Source: Ruminococcus sp. UBA3800
GTDB taxonomy: Bacteria > Bacillota > Clostridia > Oscillospirales > Ruminococcaceae
Length of the DNA: 32,482 bases
Assembly (NCBI GenBank): GCA_002368715.1
Contig: DFEO01000151.1
Location: 1-32,482 of the forward strand
Reading direction: 5' to 3'
The notes beneath the pieces are model-generated. The model did no database searches. It saw nothing but the letters and a program-made list of their open reading frames with translations, and was not told the DNA's origin. A program made the translations under genes and the position numbers. Shown piece after piece: positions 22,269 to 30,018 of the stretch (the stretch's first letter is position 1; each line of letters begins with the position of its first letter).

Positions 22269-25196
22269 TTAATCTTTATACAGTCCGAGATCATCGAGCT
22301 TACGAGTGATCTCGTCGTTGATATCCTTGTTATACCAGAACAATGTGTCTCTTGCGTTCTCATAGCTGTTTACAACTGTTCTGAATGCGTTCATTATGTT
22401 TCTTGTCACACCGTAGGAAGCGGGGATTATCGGTATCTCTACCTGAGAATCGAGCTGCTCGTAAAGGTTGCTTACCTCAGAGGTAGTCCATGACAGCTGC
22501 GAAAGAGCCTCGACGTTTGCTGTGTCGAAACGTCCCATCGTTCCGAGGATAGACTCGATATTGTTTCCGTACTTGACCTGAGTCTCGGTCGATGTGAACC
22601 ACTTGATGAAATCCCAAGCGCCGTCCTGATCGGGAGCCTTTGTGAAGATGATAGCGCCCGAGCCGTTGGAGTTGGCTGCATGGTTTATGGTCCCGTCTTC
22701 CTGAACGGTTCCGGGAACCGGCTGGAAGTCCCAGCATCCCTTGATCTCGGGAGCTGCGACCGAGAGCTGGTTGAAGAACGTATAGTTCTGGATAACTACC
22801 GGCATATCTCCTGTTCTGAAACGTGAGAATGCGTCGTATGTCTGCTGGAAGCTGTAAGTCGTATAGAACTTGGTCCATGTATCGAATGCATCGATAGCTT
22901 CCTGAGTATCGAAGGTAGTTGCTGTCTGATCCTCATTATAGTAGTTGAGGCCCTGCTGGAGCAGCAGCATAGCGAAGGTGTTTCCGGGCTCGGTGATAGC
23001 CGAAACGTAAGTGGTTCCGCCGACGCTCTGCATTGCGGGGAGGATGAGTCCGACCTCAAGGTAGTTTCTCTGGAGAGTCGGCAGACAGTTAAGAAGTCCG
23101 TCCCATGTTGCAAGATCGGTCTTCGGATCGATCTCATATTCGCTCAGCACATCCGAGCGGTAGAACAGCATCGGGAAGGTCTGGCTGACAGGAAGTCCGT
23201 AAACGCCGTCATTATACTGATAAAGCACCATTGCGTCCTTCGAGAATCTTGTGGTCACTTCATCATAGTCGTCAAACTGTTTCAGGTCTGTCAGAACTCC
23301 TCTTGCTGCAAGCTGTATCGGGAAGTCGCCGCCCATGAACAGCGCAAGATCAGGACCCTTGCCTGCGAATGTTGCCTCGACGATACCGCCCTGAACGAGC
23401 TTGAGGTTTATCTTTGTCTTTGCATCGGGGTTATAGTCACTCGAGATGATCTGCTGAACAGCCTCTGCGTTATCACGTCCGAGGGATACCCAGCACTCCA
23501 TCGACTCGCCGCCCTCATCATCGGAAAGCGAGTTGTAGTCCTCCCAGAAGGAGCCCATAAATGCCTGGAAGCCATAGCTGAGAGAGCCGAAGAACGAAGA
23601 ATCTACCGAAGTAAACTCCTTGTCCGAGGTAGCGATCTCGATCATATCGACCTCGAGCGGCTGCTCACGGTACTGATTGATGAACGAAGAAAGGGCTGTA
23701 ACATTATCCTTGATCTGTGACATCATCTCAGGGATAAGGTCAGGCTTCTTGATGCACTTATCAAGAACGAGCGCCATCTTCTCGAGAGTCTCGGCCTCGG
23801 TTCCGCCCGAACCCGACAGATCCTCGATCTGCTGCTTCTGGCTCCTGAGCTGCTTTGCATAGCTCTTGAAGTCGGGAATGATCGAAGGTATAGCCTGGTC
23901 GATCATATAGTTGTTATACTCATCGGGATCCGGTCCTGTGATCTGACGGATCTGACGGTAATAGCTGTTGATGTTATAAACTGTCTCATCGAGACGGCCC
24001 ATTATCTCGCCTATCTCGCCGGGAACAGCCTCAAGCGAGATATAATTCACTCCCGCCTTGAGCTCGAAATACATCGGGTCTCCCGAATTTGATGTGGGAA
24101 CGGTAACGCTCCAGTCGGAATCATAGTAGAACTTGATCTGGTCTGCTTCCTTGCAGGGCACCTCTCCGTTTATGAGGAGCCTTCTGTTTGAATACATACC
24201 TCTCATCTGGTCCTGTCTTGCTCTGATACCGATCTTGTAGAAGCCGGCCTTCTTGACATTGACCTCCCATGTAACGGTCTGGGTAGCCTGTGTCCAGCTT
24301 CCCGAACCGATGGTGTTGTATCTGGTCTTTGTCGGGCTCGAACCGTTCTCGCAAGAGGTTATGTATGAGCTCTTATCGGAAGTAGGATAAAGTGTTCTCG
24401 CTGATTTATAGGCTGCCGTCTCGCCCTCGAGCTTGATTAGCTGTCCGCTGGCTAAGGAAAGCTGATCGTCCGTGGGGCTGACATAAGCATCCGGCACCTT
24501 ATGCTGATAGAGAGTGAAGTACTCCATAGCAAATTCTGCCTTCTCTGACTCAAAGGTGAATGTATGCTCACCCTTCTCGAGGAAAAACTCGAGAGGTTCG
24601 TTGTAAAGACCGTCGATATCCTCGAACGCAAGCTCCTGCCAACATGGCACAGAGATCTGTCCGGGACGGATATCATTCTGTCTCGAATCCTGCTTTATTT
24701 CCGACTCATTCATCCATCTCTTGGGCAGAGTTATTCTTCCTGCCGTAGAATATGGTGTCTGGCCGTCGATCAATAATGAAAACTCAACGTCATTGGTGTT
24801 GCTGTCGAGAGCCTCATAACTCATCTTGATGTTATAAACTCCCGTCTCAGGCACCTGTACCTTGTATGACACCGAGCCCTCCTGATTGGCCCACTGCATA
24901 ACGTCGCTTTTTCCGTCAACTGTTGTGACCGAGATCTCTGCTCCTTCTACCGAACCGGGATCGTAATCCTTGCCCATGACCTGAACTTCCTTGTCAGGCC
25001 TTGCCTCATCGGCATACTTGTCTACATAGTTTGTGTAGGAAGTCTGTCTCAGAGAGTCGGTTCCGGTTACTCTTGCCGCAGAATCAGTCGTGTCTGACGA
25101 GTCATTTTCCGACGCAAAAGCGCCTATGCCGCACGAGCAGCACAGAGCCAGCGCAAGCGCCGATGATATGACACGTCTGAACCTTGTGTCCTTCAC
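22269..25196 (-). CDS. Large extracellular solute-binding protein with extra N-terminal carbohydrate-binding-like domains
   Basis: The 975-residue protein is about twice the size of ordinary sugar-binding proteins. From GTG 25196 it begins MKDTRFRRVISSALALALCC, a signal peptide; the CCSCGIGAFASEN region could be a lipobox or a signal peptidase I site (AFA-SE). Two beta-sandwich domains resemble carbohydrate-binding modules (about residues 100-230 with VPETGVYNIKMSY; about 270-400 with KKAGFYKIGIRARQD). A helical connector (about 420-560) follows, then a family 1 binding domain (about 560-975) with GPDLALFMGGDF and GVYGLPVSQTFPMLFY. The frame opens at ATG 25226, but AGAAAGGTGG lies eight bases before GTG 25196. 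The permease pair follows 19 bases later. A palindrome lies in the leader (25215-25230). Confidence 0.87.
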   Translation of the reverse strand: MKDTRFRRVISSALALALCCSCGIGAFASENDSSDTTDSAARVTGTDSLRQTSYTNYVDKYADEARPDKEVQVMGKDYDPGSVEGAEISVTTVDGKSDVMQWANQEGSVSYKVQVPETGVYNIKMSYEALDSNTNDVEFSLLIDGQTPYSTAGRITLPKRWMNESEIKQDSRQNDIRPGQISVPCWQELAFEDIDGLYNEPLEFFLEKGEHTFTFESEKAEFAMEYFTLYQHKVPDAYVSPTDDQLSLASGQLIKLEGETAAYKSARTLYPTSDKSSYITSCENGSSPTKTRYNTIGSGSWTQATQTVTWEVNVKKAGFYKIGIRARQDQMRGMYSNRRLLINGEVPCKEADQIKFYYDSDWSVTVPTSNSGDPMYFELKAGVNYISLEAVPGEIGEIMGRLDETVYNINSYYRQIRQITGPDPDEYNNYMIDQAIPSIIPDFKSYAKQLRSQKQQIEDLSGSGGTEAETLEKMALVLDKCIKKPDLIPEMMSQIKDNVTALSSFINQYREQPLEVDMIEIATSDKEFTSVDSSFFGSLSYGFQAFMGSFWEDYNSLSDDEGGESMECWVSLGRDNAEAVQQIISSDYNPDAKTKINLKLVQGGIVEATFAGKGPDLALFMGGDFPIQLAARGVLTDLKQFDDYDEVTTRFSKDAMVLYQYNDGVYGLPVSQTFPMLFYRSDVLSEYEIDPKTDLATWDGLLNCLPTLQRNYLEVGLILPAMQSVGGTTYVSAITEPGNTFAMLLLQQGLNYYNEDQTATTFDTQEAIDAFDTWTKFYTTYSFQQTYDAFSRFRTGDMPVVIQNYTFFNQLSVAAPEIKGCWDFQPVPGTVQEDGTINHAANSNGSGAIIFTKAPDQDGAWDFIKWFTSTETQVKYGNNIESILGTMGRFDTANVEALSQLSWTTSEVSNLYEQLDSQVEIPIIPASYGVTRNIMNAFRTVVNSYENARDTLFWYNKDINDEITRKLDDLGLYKD

Positions 25197-25214
25197 TTGT
25201 GAATCCACCTTTCT

Positions 25215-25230
25215 CAAAATGATCATTTTG
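25215..25230. promoter_or_regulatory. Perfect 16-bp palindrome in the solute-binding gene leader
   Basis: CAAAATGATCATTTTG reads the same on both strands. It lies about 20-35 bases after the predicted transcription start and just before the ribosome binding site of the solute-binding protein gene, a place where a dimeric repressor could block transcription. LacI-, GntR- or AraC-type binding cannot be told apart by eye. Confidence 0.5.
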
Positions 25231-25256
25231 CGAGAATCAAACCTACTTATATATAC

Positions 25257-25262
25257 ATTATA
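25257..25262 (-). promoter_or_regulatory. Likely -10 box for the solute-binding protein operon
   Basis: A consensus TATAAT on the minus strand lies about 60 bases before the GTG start. No good -35 is at the normal distance (best is TTAATA at 19 bases), so the promoter may need an activator. Confidence 0.5.
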
Positions 25263-25283
25263 AATAGTACACAGATCCCTTTA

Positions 25284-25305
25284 TTAAGACCCTTTCGGGT
25301 TTTAA
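25284..25305 (-). terminator. Hairpin after the second ABC ATPase gene
   Basis: On the minus strand, TTAAAACCC and GGGTCTTAA form a nine-base stem with one mismatch around a GAAA tetraloop, six bases past the stop codon. The T-tract afterwards is poor, so termination is probably partial and some read-through into the solute-binding operon is possible. Confidence 0.5.
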
Positions 25306-25311
25306 CCTTTC

Positions 25312-26259
25312 TTAACTGCCCGACCTGAAAAGAACGACCCTGTCATTCTCCGCATCGAGCTCTGCTTTTATCTTTTCGCCGCCCTTTATTCCCAGCGACT
25401 CCAGAAACTCCTTTGGCAGCTGAACACGCCCCGATCGGTCGAGCACCAGAAACTCCTCGTGAACAGGTTCCTCCTGCTGCTCCTCGACCAGAACTATATC
25501 TCCCATCTCGTTCAGCTCCTCCACATAGGAGCGCTTTCTAACGATCTCGGAACTTGTCCTGCCGTCTCTTATAGCGACGACCCTGTCGATATGGTCCGCA
25601 AGCTTTACATCATGCGTAACAATAACGACCGTAACGCCCTCGCTCTTATTAAGATCCTTGAAGATATCCAGTATCATATTGGATGTCTTCGTGTCCACCG
25701 AACCTGTCGGCTCGTCTGCCAGCAGCAGCCTCGGGTCGTTCGCCATCGCTATGGCAATCGCCACTCTCTGCTGCTCGCCTCCCGACATCTGATCCAGCCT
25801 CGAATTCTTCCTCTTCAGAAGCCCGACCCTGTCCAGAAGCTCCAGCGCCTTCTGGCGTTTCTTGTGTGCTCCGCCCAAAAGCATCGGAAGCTCAACATTC
25901 TGCACCGCCGTCAAATAAGGCACCAGGTTCCTCGCATTGTTCTGCCAGACAAACCCGACAGTCCTGCGCTTATATTCCATATAATCTCTGTCAGTAAATT
26001 TAAGAAGGTTCTTGCCGTCCACATAAAGACTTCCCGCCGAAGGCTTATCCAGCCCTCCCAGCATATTCAGCAGCGTGGACTTGCCGCTTCCCGAGTTTCC
26101 GACGATAGCCATCAGCTCGCCCTTTTTCACATCAAGATCGAGCCCCTGAAGCGCTACCACTTCAACATCAGATGTTTTATATATCTTCACCAGGTTTTCA
26201 CACCTGATCATATATTCGTCATCATCGGCGGTTATAATAGTATCAACAGCTTCACTCAA
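25312..26259 (-). CDS. ABC transporter ATP-binding protein (LolD/MacB type) with C-terminal AbrB-like domain
   Basis: The 315-residue ATPase has Walker A GNSGSGKST, signature MSGGEQQRVAIAIA, Walker B RLLLADEPTGSVD and an H-loop VIVTHD. The ATPase part ends near residue 235. An acidic linker (EEQQEEPVHEE) leads to a C-terminal segment of about 45 residues, LDRSGRVQLPKEFLESLGI and onward, which has the swapped-hairpin pattern of the SpoVT/AbrB/MazE family. LolD/MacB-type ATPases normally energise FtsX-like permeases; none is in the window. It overlaps the upstream ATPase gene by eight bases, so the two are translated together and could form a heterodimer. Neither has the TOBE region of sugar-import ATPases. 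Confidence 0.88.
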   Translation of the reverse strand: MSEAVDTIITADDDEYMIRCENLVKIYKTSDVEVVALQGLDLDVKKGELMAIVGNSGSGKSTLLNMLGGLDKPSAGSLYVDGKNLLKFTDRDYMEYKRRTVGFVWQNNARNLVPYLTAVQNVELPMLLGGAHKKRQKALELLDRVGLLKRKNSRLDQMSGGEQQRVAIAIAMANDPRLLLADEPTGSVDTKTSNMILDIFKDLNKSEGVTVVIVTHDVKLADHIDRVVAIRDGRTSSEIVRKRSYVEELNEMGDIVLVEEQQEEPVHEEFLVLDRSGRVQLPKEFLESLGIKGGEKIKAELDAENDRVVLFRSGS

Positions 26260-26929
26260 CTACCTCACCGTCCTCCAGCGTATAGACCCTGTCAGCAACA
26301 TCCATCATGCTCGGGTCATGCGTCGTCATAACGATAGTCATGCCTTCGTTCGCTACAAGCTCCTTGAAAAGCTTCACGATATGCAGAGCCGTATTTGTAT
26401 CGAGCTCCGCCGTAGGCTCGTCAGCAAAAACGATCTTCGGCTTGTGCGCTATGGCCCTGGCGATAGCGACCCTCTGCTGCTCGCCTCCCGACATCTCGCC
26501 GGGACGGTGGACCATCCTTTTTTCAAGCCCCACATTCTTCAGACATTCCCTTGTCCGCTTAGCTCTCTGATCGTAAGGAAATTTTGCAAGCCTCAGCCCG
26601 AACTCAACGTTCTCATAGGCCGTCATACCCGACATCAGAGCTACCGACTGAAAAACGAAAGCCATTTCATAGCGCCTGATATCGTCCCTTGCTCTCTCCG
26701 AGAGCCTGGTTATATCACGCTCACCGAAAAACACATTTCCTCTGGTCGGCTTATCCAGCGCCCCCAGTATGTTTATCAGGGTCGTCTTTCCGCTTCCGGA
26801 CCTGCCCCTGAGCACCGTGAGCTTGCCCTGTTCTATCTCAATATTGATGTTTTTTAGTGCCGAGACTATGCTCCCGTCGCCGATCTTGAAATCACGGCAA
26901 ACACCTCTGGTAGACAGTATCACGCTCAT
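26252..26929 (-). CDS. ABC transporter ATP-binding protein (LolD/MacB type)
   Basis: The 225-residue ATPase is the usual length for the LolD/MacB/FtsE branch. It has Walker A GRSGSGKTT, the Q-loop in FVFQSVALMSGMT, the signature MSGGEQQRVAIARAIA, Walker B KIVFADEPTAELD and an H-loop MTTHD. It is the first gene of the long minus-strand set, preceded by AGAGGAA and by a consensus promoter about 200 bases away (27139-27167). Its 3' end overlaps the start of the second ATPase gene. No cognate FtsX-type permease or membrane-fusion protein is adjacent, so its partner is uncertain: the nearby MalF/MalG-type permeases, or a permease elsewhere. Confidence 0.9.
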   Translation of the reverse strand: MSVILSTRGVCRDFKIGDGSIVSALKNINIEIEQGKLTVLRGRSGSGKTTLINILGALDKPTRGNVFFGERDITRLSERARDDIRRYEMAFVFQSVALMSGMTAYENVEFGLRLAKFPYDQRAKRTRECLKNVGLEKRMVHRPGEMSGGEQQRVAIARAIAHKPKIVFADEPTAELDTNTALHIVKLFKELVANEGMTIVMTTHDPSMMDVADRVYTLEDGEVVE

Positions 26930-26952
26930 AAACGTTTCCTCTCAGGACGATC

Positions 26953-26988
26953 CAAGCCCTCCGCCGCCTGTTTTCGGGCGGTCGCTTG
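26953..26988 (-). promoter_or_regulatory. Two-part hairpin in the ATPase gene leader
   Basis: In the minus-strand leader, CAAGC/GCTTG (26984-26988 with 26953-26957) encloses CCGCC/GGCGG (26977-26981 with 26964-26968) and an eight-base CGAAAACA loop. It ends about 23 bases before the ATPase start codon. It does not match any riboswitch consensus I know; a role in translation control is possible. Confidence 0.35.
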
Positions 26989-27138
26989 TGCAAAACAGAC
27001 AAAATTCATAAGACCCTCAGAAGATCGCTCCGAGCTCCTGTGTTCTGTACAAAATGCTCAAAAAGGGCGTTCATGCGATATTCAATAGTCACAATAATAT
27101 ACAGAAAATGCACATAAGGGGTCATTATGCTAATCATA

Positions 27139-27167
27139 ATTATACCAAAACCAGTTATGATTGTCAA
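27139..27167 (-). promoter_or_regulatory. Consensus promoter for the ABC ATPase pair
   Basis: On the minus strand, -35 TTGACA (27162-27167) and -10 TATAAT (27139-27144) are both perfect consensus and exactly 17 bases apart. Transcription should begin near 27132, giving a leader of about 200 bases. The gene-free stretch 26930-27558 between the divergent ATPase and htrA genes holds this promoter and leader on one side and AT-rich htrA promoter DNA on the other. No credible coding frame was found in it. Confidence 0.9.
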
Positions 27168-27319
27168 GCAAGGTTAATCGTTTACGAAAGTCATTTTTTT
27201 ATTGATTTATCCAAATTCGGCAATTTTAACAAAGAGCAACAAAACTTTTTGTGCACATCATAGACTCCCGATAATAATACCTTTTTATATTTTCAAATAT
27301 TCGCCGCCCTCAACACCAA

Positions 27320-27347
27320 TTAACAATTTTTTTGCATTTATTATAAA
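27320..27347 (+). promoter_or_regulatory. Possible upstream promoter toward htrA
   Basis: TTAACA (27320-27325) and TATAAA (27342-27347) are 16 bases apart in AT-rich DNA. If real it would give a leader of about 200 bases for htrA. AT-rich sequence makes chance matches likely. Confidence 0.3.
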
Positions 27348-27491
27348 AATACAGGTCTGTTTTCGCTGCTCCGTTTTCGCTCTTCGGGAGCCGGGCTGTG
27401 TTTTCACAGTATCAACGTGTTTATCACAATCGCAGACGGTAAAAAACATAAAAAATTGTTAAAACTATCATTTAATTATCACATTGCGGTA

Positions 27492-27497
27492 TATAAT
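27492..27497 (+). promoter_or_regulatory. Likely -10 box of the htrA promoter
   Basis: Consensus TATAAT about 60 bases before the htrA start. The -35 position (27469-27474) does not resemble TTGACA, so use of this site may depend on a stress regulator. Confidence 0.45.
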
Positions 27498-27558
27498 AAG
27501 TTATAGTCAGACAGGACGGGACAAAAGCCCGCTCCTTTACATATCAGGAGGCATTATC

Positions 27559-29022
27559 ATGAACGATTACAGGAACGATCAAAACAGCCGTTACGGCACA
27601 GAGTTCGACACAAGAGAGCAGGAGCCTCAGCAGCTTTACGGCCAGGCGCAGTTCGATGCGTATTCCAGAGGTGCTTCAGGCGAGTATACTTTCAAGACAA
27701 AGAAAAAGACGCCCGCAAGCAAAAAGATACTCACAGGCATTATCGCAGTTCTCTGCGTTGCCGCTATCGGCACCACTTCGATAGTGGGCTATACACTTAT
27801 CTCGGGAAACAATGTTATCCAGAGCTCCGACTCGGAGTCGAGCAGCAAGAAATCTCAGCCTACATCTGCAAAAACAAAGAGCTCGGTAGACCGTGAGAAC
27901 CTGCCGACTATCCAGCAGCTCTCGACACCAAAGGATGCACTTACCATTCCTGACATAGTTGAAAAGGTATCGCCCTCGGTAGTGGGCATCTCGACCGTTC
28001 TCCAGAACGGAATGGGAACAGGCTCCGGCATCATAATGAGCGATGACGGTTATATCCTTACAAACGCACACGTTGTAAAGGACGCTCAGGAAATAAGCGT
28101 AGTGCTCCCGAGCAACTATTCAAATTCAGACGAAACATCCGACTCGGGGACATCAAAGAACTCCGATGAGAACGAGGATAACCTCACTTATACTGCCGAG
28201 CTGGTAGGCTCAGACGAGCAGACAGATATCGCAGTTTTGAAGATAAAGGCAGAGGGGCTCACCGCAGCCGAGTTCGGCACATCGGCCGACCTTCAGATAG
28301 GCGAGGCTGCTATCGTAATAGGAAACCCCGTAAGCCTCAGTCTTGCGAACTCCGTTACAGCAGGTATCATTTCCGCTACGGACAGGACGCTCACCATTGA
28401 GGACAGAACGATAAACTATATCCAGACGGATGCCGCTATCAACGGCGGAAACTCGGGCGGACCGCTGATAAATGCCTACGGTCAGGTCATCGGTATAGCA
28501 TCGGCAAGAGTTGATGCTTCCGTTGCGGACAGCCTTTGCTTCGCTATCCCGATAGATGACGCTCTCCCGATCGTTGATGACCTTATGAAGAACGGCTATG
28601 TTACAGGCAGACCGAGCCTTGGCATAACAGGCACCAACGTTTCGAGCGCTTATGCTTCATATTACGGTATACCTCAGGGCTTCCTTGTCAAGGGGGTTAC
28701 AGAGGGCGGCGGAGCCGAAGCCGCAGGCATTCAGGAGAATGATATCATCATCGGTATAAACGATGAATTCATCACAAATCTCAGCGAGCTCAACGAGGTC
28801 AAGAACCAGTTCAGTGTAGGTGACACCGTGAACCTGACTATTTACAGAAACGGCAAGAAGATAAGCGTTGACGTGGTTCTCGGTGAGTCTACCGCAGAGT
28901 CTGTATCACAGGACAACCAGAATGAGCAGCAGCCTGAGCAGAATTATAATGATTATTATGATTACTACGGCGGCCAGGATGGACTGAGAGAGTATTTCGG
29001 AGGCTACGGACTGGGCTTCTGA
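27559..29022 (+). CDS. htrA: Membrane-anchored HtrA/DegP-type serine protease
   Basis: The 487-residue protease has a cytoplasmic N-terminus of about 50 residues, one membrane helix (about 53-75, LTGIIAVLCVAAIGTTSIVGYTLIS), a Ser-rich linker, a trypsin-like domain and one PDZ domain (about 355-455). The catalytic triad is His171 (TNAHVV), Asp223 (QTDIAVLKI) and Ser299 (GGNSGGPL). The tail is Tyr/Asp/Gly-rich (NYNDYYDYYGG). Known: quality control of misfolded exported proteins at the outer face of the membrane. Between His and Asp is a hydrophilic insert of about 25 residues (SDETSDSGTSKNSDENEDN), longer than in DegP. CAGGAGG places the start at ATG 27559, although the frame opens at 27484. 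A strong hairpin follows the stop. Confidence 0.93.
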   Translation: MNDYRNDQNSRYGTEFDTREQEPQQLYGQAQFDAYSRGASGEYTFKTKKKTPASKKILTGIIAVLCVAAIGTTSIVGYTLISGNNVIQSSDSESSSKKSQPTSAKTKSSVDRENLPTIQQLSTPKDALTIPDIVEKVSPSVVGISTVLQNGMGTGSGIIMSDDGYILTNAHVVKDAQEISVVLPSNYSNSDETSDSGTSKNSDENEDNLTYTAELVGSDEQTDIAVLKIKAEGLTAAEFGTSADLQIGEAAIVIGNPVSLSLANSVTAGIISATDRTLTIEDRTINYIQTDAAINGGNSGGPLINAYGQVIGIASARVDASVADSLCFAIPIDDALPIVDDLMKNGYVTGRPSLGITGTNVSSAYASYYGIPQGFLVKGVTEGGGAEAAGIQENDIIIGINDEFITNLSELNEVKNQFSVGDTVNLTIYRNGKKISVDVVLGESTAESVSQDNQNEQQPEQNYNDYYDYYGGQDGLREYFGGYGLGF

Positions 29023-29071
29023 TAAGCTGATAAACAAGCCGATCTCTAATTTTTCATATTCTATACTTCCG

Positions 29072-29110
29072 ACAGGAGCCGTTCGTGATACCGGACGGCT
29101 CCTGTTATTT
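29072..29110 (+). terminator. Terminator after htrA
   Basis: Perfect 11-base stem ACAGGAGCCGT (29072-29082) with ACGGCTCCTGT (29095-29105), twelve-base loop, followed by TATTT. Confidence 0.85.
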
Positions 29111-29116
29111 CAGGCA

Positions 29117-29145
29117 TTGACAAAGAGCTCGAAAAGGTGTATTAT
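29117..29145 (+). promoter_or_regulatory. Promoter for the second zinc-ribbon protein gene
   Basis: The -35 TTGACA (29117-29122) and -10 TATTAT (29140-29145) are 17 bases apart, directly after the htrA terminator and about 30 bases before the start codon, leaving a short leader. Confidence 0.85.
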
Positions 29146-29175
29146 TAAAGCACTAATATCGGAAAAGGTGAAACA

Positions 29176-29949
29176 ATGGCAAAAGTTTGCAGATCCTGCG
29201 GAGAGATGTACAGCGGAAAATACTGTGACAAGTGCGGTTACGGTGACCCGAAGCTGAAAAACTCGAAAGCAGCAATAAAGTATAAAAAAGCTACAAAGCC
29301 CGAACGCTTCCGCTCGGAAGAGGATAAGGCGGTATATGCCAAATGGGAAAAGGAAAGGCGTGAAGCAAGAAAACAGCGCCGCAACTATGACCGGAATGCA
29401 GGTATCAAGACCCTTATCATCTCGGCTGTGGTGTTCGTGGCTGTGGTGGTCGTCGTTTTGTGGAGAAGCGGCGTTATCTTCAAGAGCGACAAGCGTGATG
29501 TGGTAAAGCAGTATTTTGCGGCTATCCAGAACAGCGATTTCGACAAGTTCATCGACTGCTTCCCATCGGATATGAAGGATGAATACGAGACCCAGCGAAA
29601 AGAGGGCGGCTACTCAAAAGAGGAGGTCATGAAAAAGGTCCTCTATTCCAGCTTTATCGAACAGTATGGCGAGGGCTACACGATCTCGGTGAAGTTCGGC
29701 AAGGAGACCAAGCTCGATAAGGATGAATATGACCTTGGCGAGTATAAAAAAGCCTATGGCAGAAAGCCAAGCATTTCGGAAGCCTATGAGCTTGTGGTCA
29801 ATGTCACCTTCAGCGGCACCAAGGACACCCAGGAAGCAAAGCTTTACATCTATGTGGGAAGAATGGGACCCAGCTGGAAGATCTTCGGTATGACCGAGGA
29901 CAGCGGTATGCTCCTTGACAGCAGGGACGAAGCCGAAGCAGCACAATAG
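29176..29949 (+). CDS. Zinc-ribbon single-pass membrane protein with extracytoplasmic NTF2-like domain, function unknown
   Basis: The 257-residue protein has an N-terminal zinc ribbon (CRSCG...CDKCG within the first 23 residues), a very basic segment (about 30-75), and one membrane helix (about 76-98, TLIISAVVFVAVVVVVLW). The outer domain of about 150 residues begins DVVKQYFAAIQNSDFDKFIDCFPSDM. That helix pattern and the following strands resemble small NTF2/DUF4878-like domains of lipoproteins and membrane proteins. The predicted topology is ribbon inside, domain outside, as in the protein at 4010-4702, though the outer domains do not look alike. AAAGGTG precedes the start. It is a single-gene unit with its own promoter and strong terminator. 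I cannot assign a function. Confidence 0.75.
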   Translation: MAKVCRSCGEMYSGKYCDKCGYGDPKLKNSKAAIKYKKATKPERFRSEEDKAVYAKWEKERREARKQRRNYDRNAGIKTLIISAVVFVAVVVVVLWRSGVIFKSDKRDVVKQYFAAIQNSDFDKFIDCFPSDMKDEYETQRKEGGYSKEEVMKKVLYSSFIEQYGEGYTISVKFGKETKLDKDEYDLGEYKKAYGRKPSISEAYELVVNVTFSGTKDTQEAKLYIYVGRMGPSWKIFGMTEDSGMLLDSRDEAEAAQ

Positions 29950-29962
29950 CATAACAGCACAA

Positions 29963-29998
29963 AACGGTATGTCTGAAAGCTCAGACATACCGTTTTTA
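29963..29998. terminator. Strong bidirectional terminator
   Basis: A perfect 14-base stem, AACGGTATGTCTGA (29963-29976) with TCAGACATACCGTT (29981-29994), around an AAGC loop. Ts follow on the plus strand, and TTTT occurs on the minus strand too, so it serves both the zinc-ribbon gene and the convergent ABC-2 permease gene. Confidence 0.93.
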
Positions 29999-30018
29999 TT
30001 ATAAGCTGTTTGCTTTTA

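Noticed and set aside
27054..27263. 69-codon plus-strand frame between the ATPases and htrA.
   Set aside because: It has no ribosome binding site, a composition reflecting AT-rich intergenic DNA, and it overlaps a perfect promoter on the other strand.
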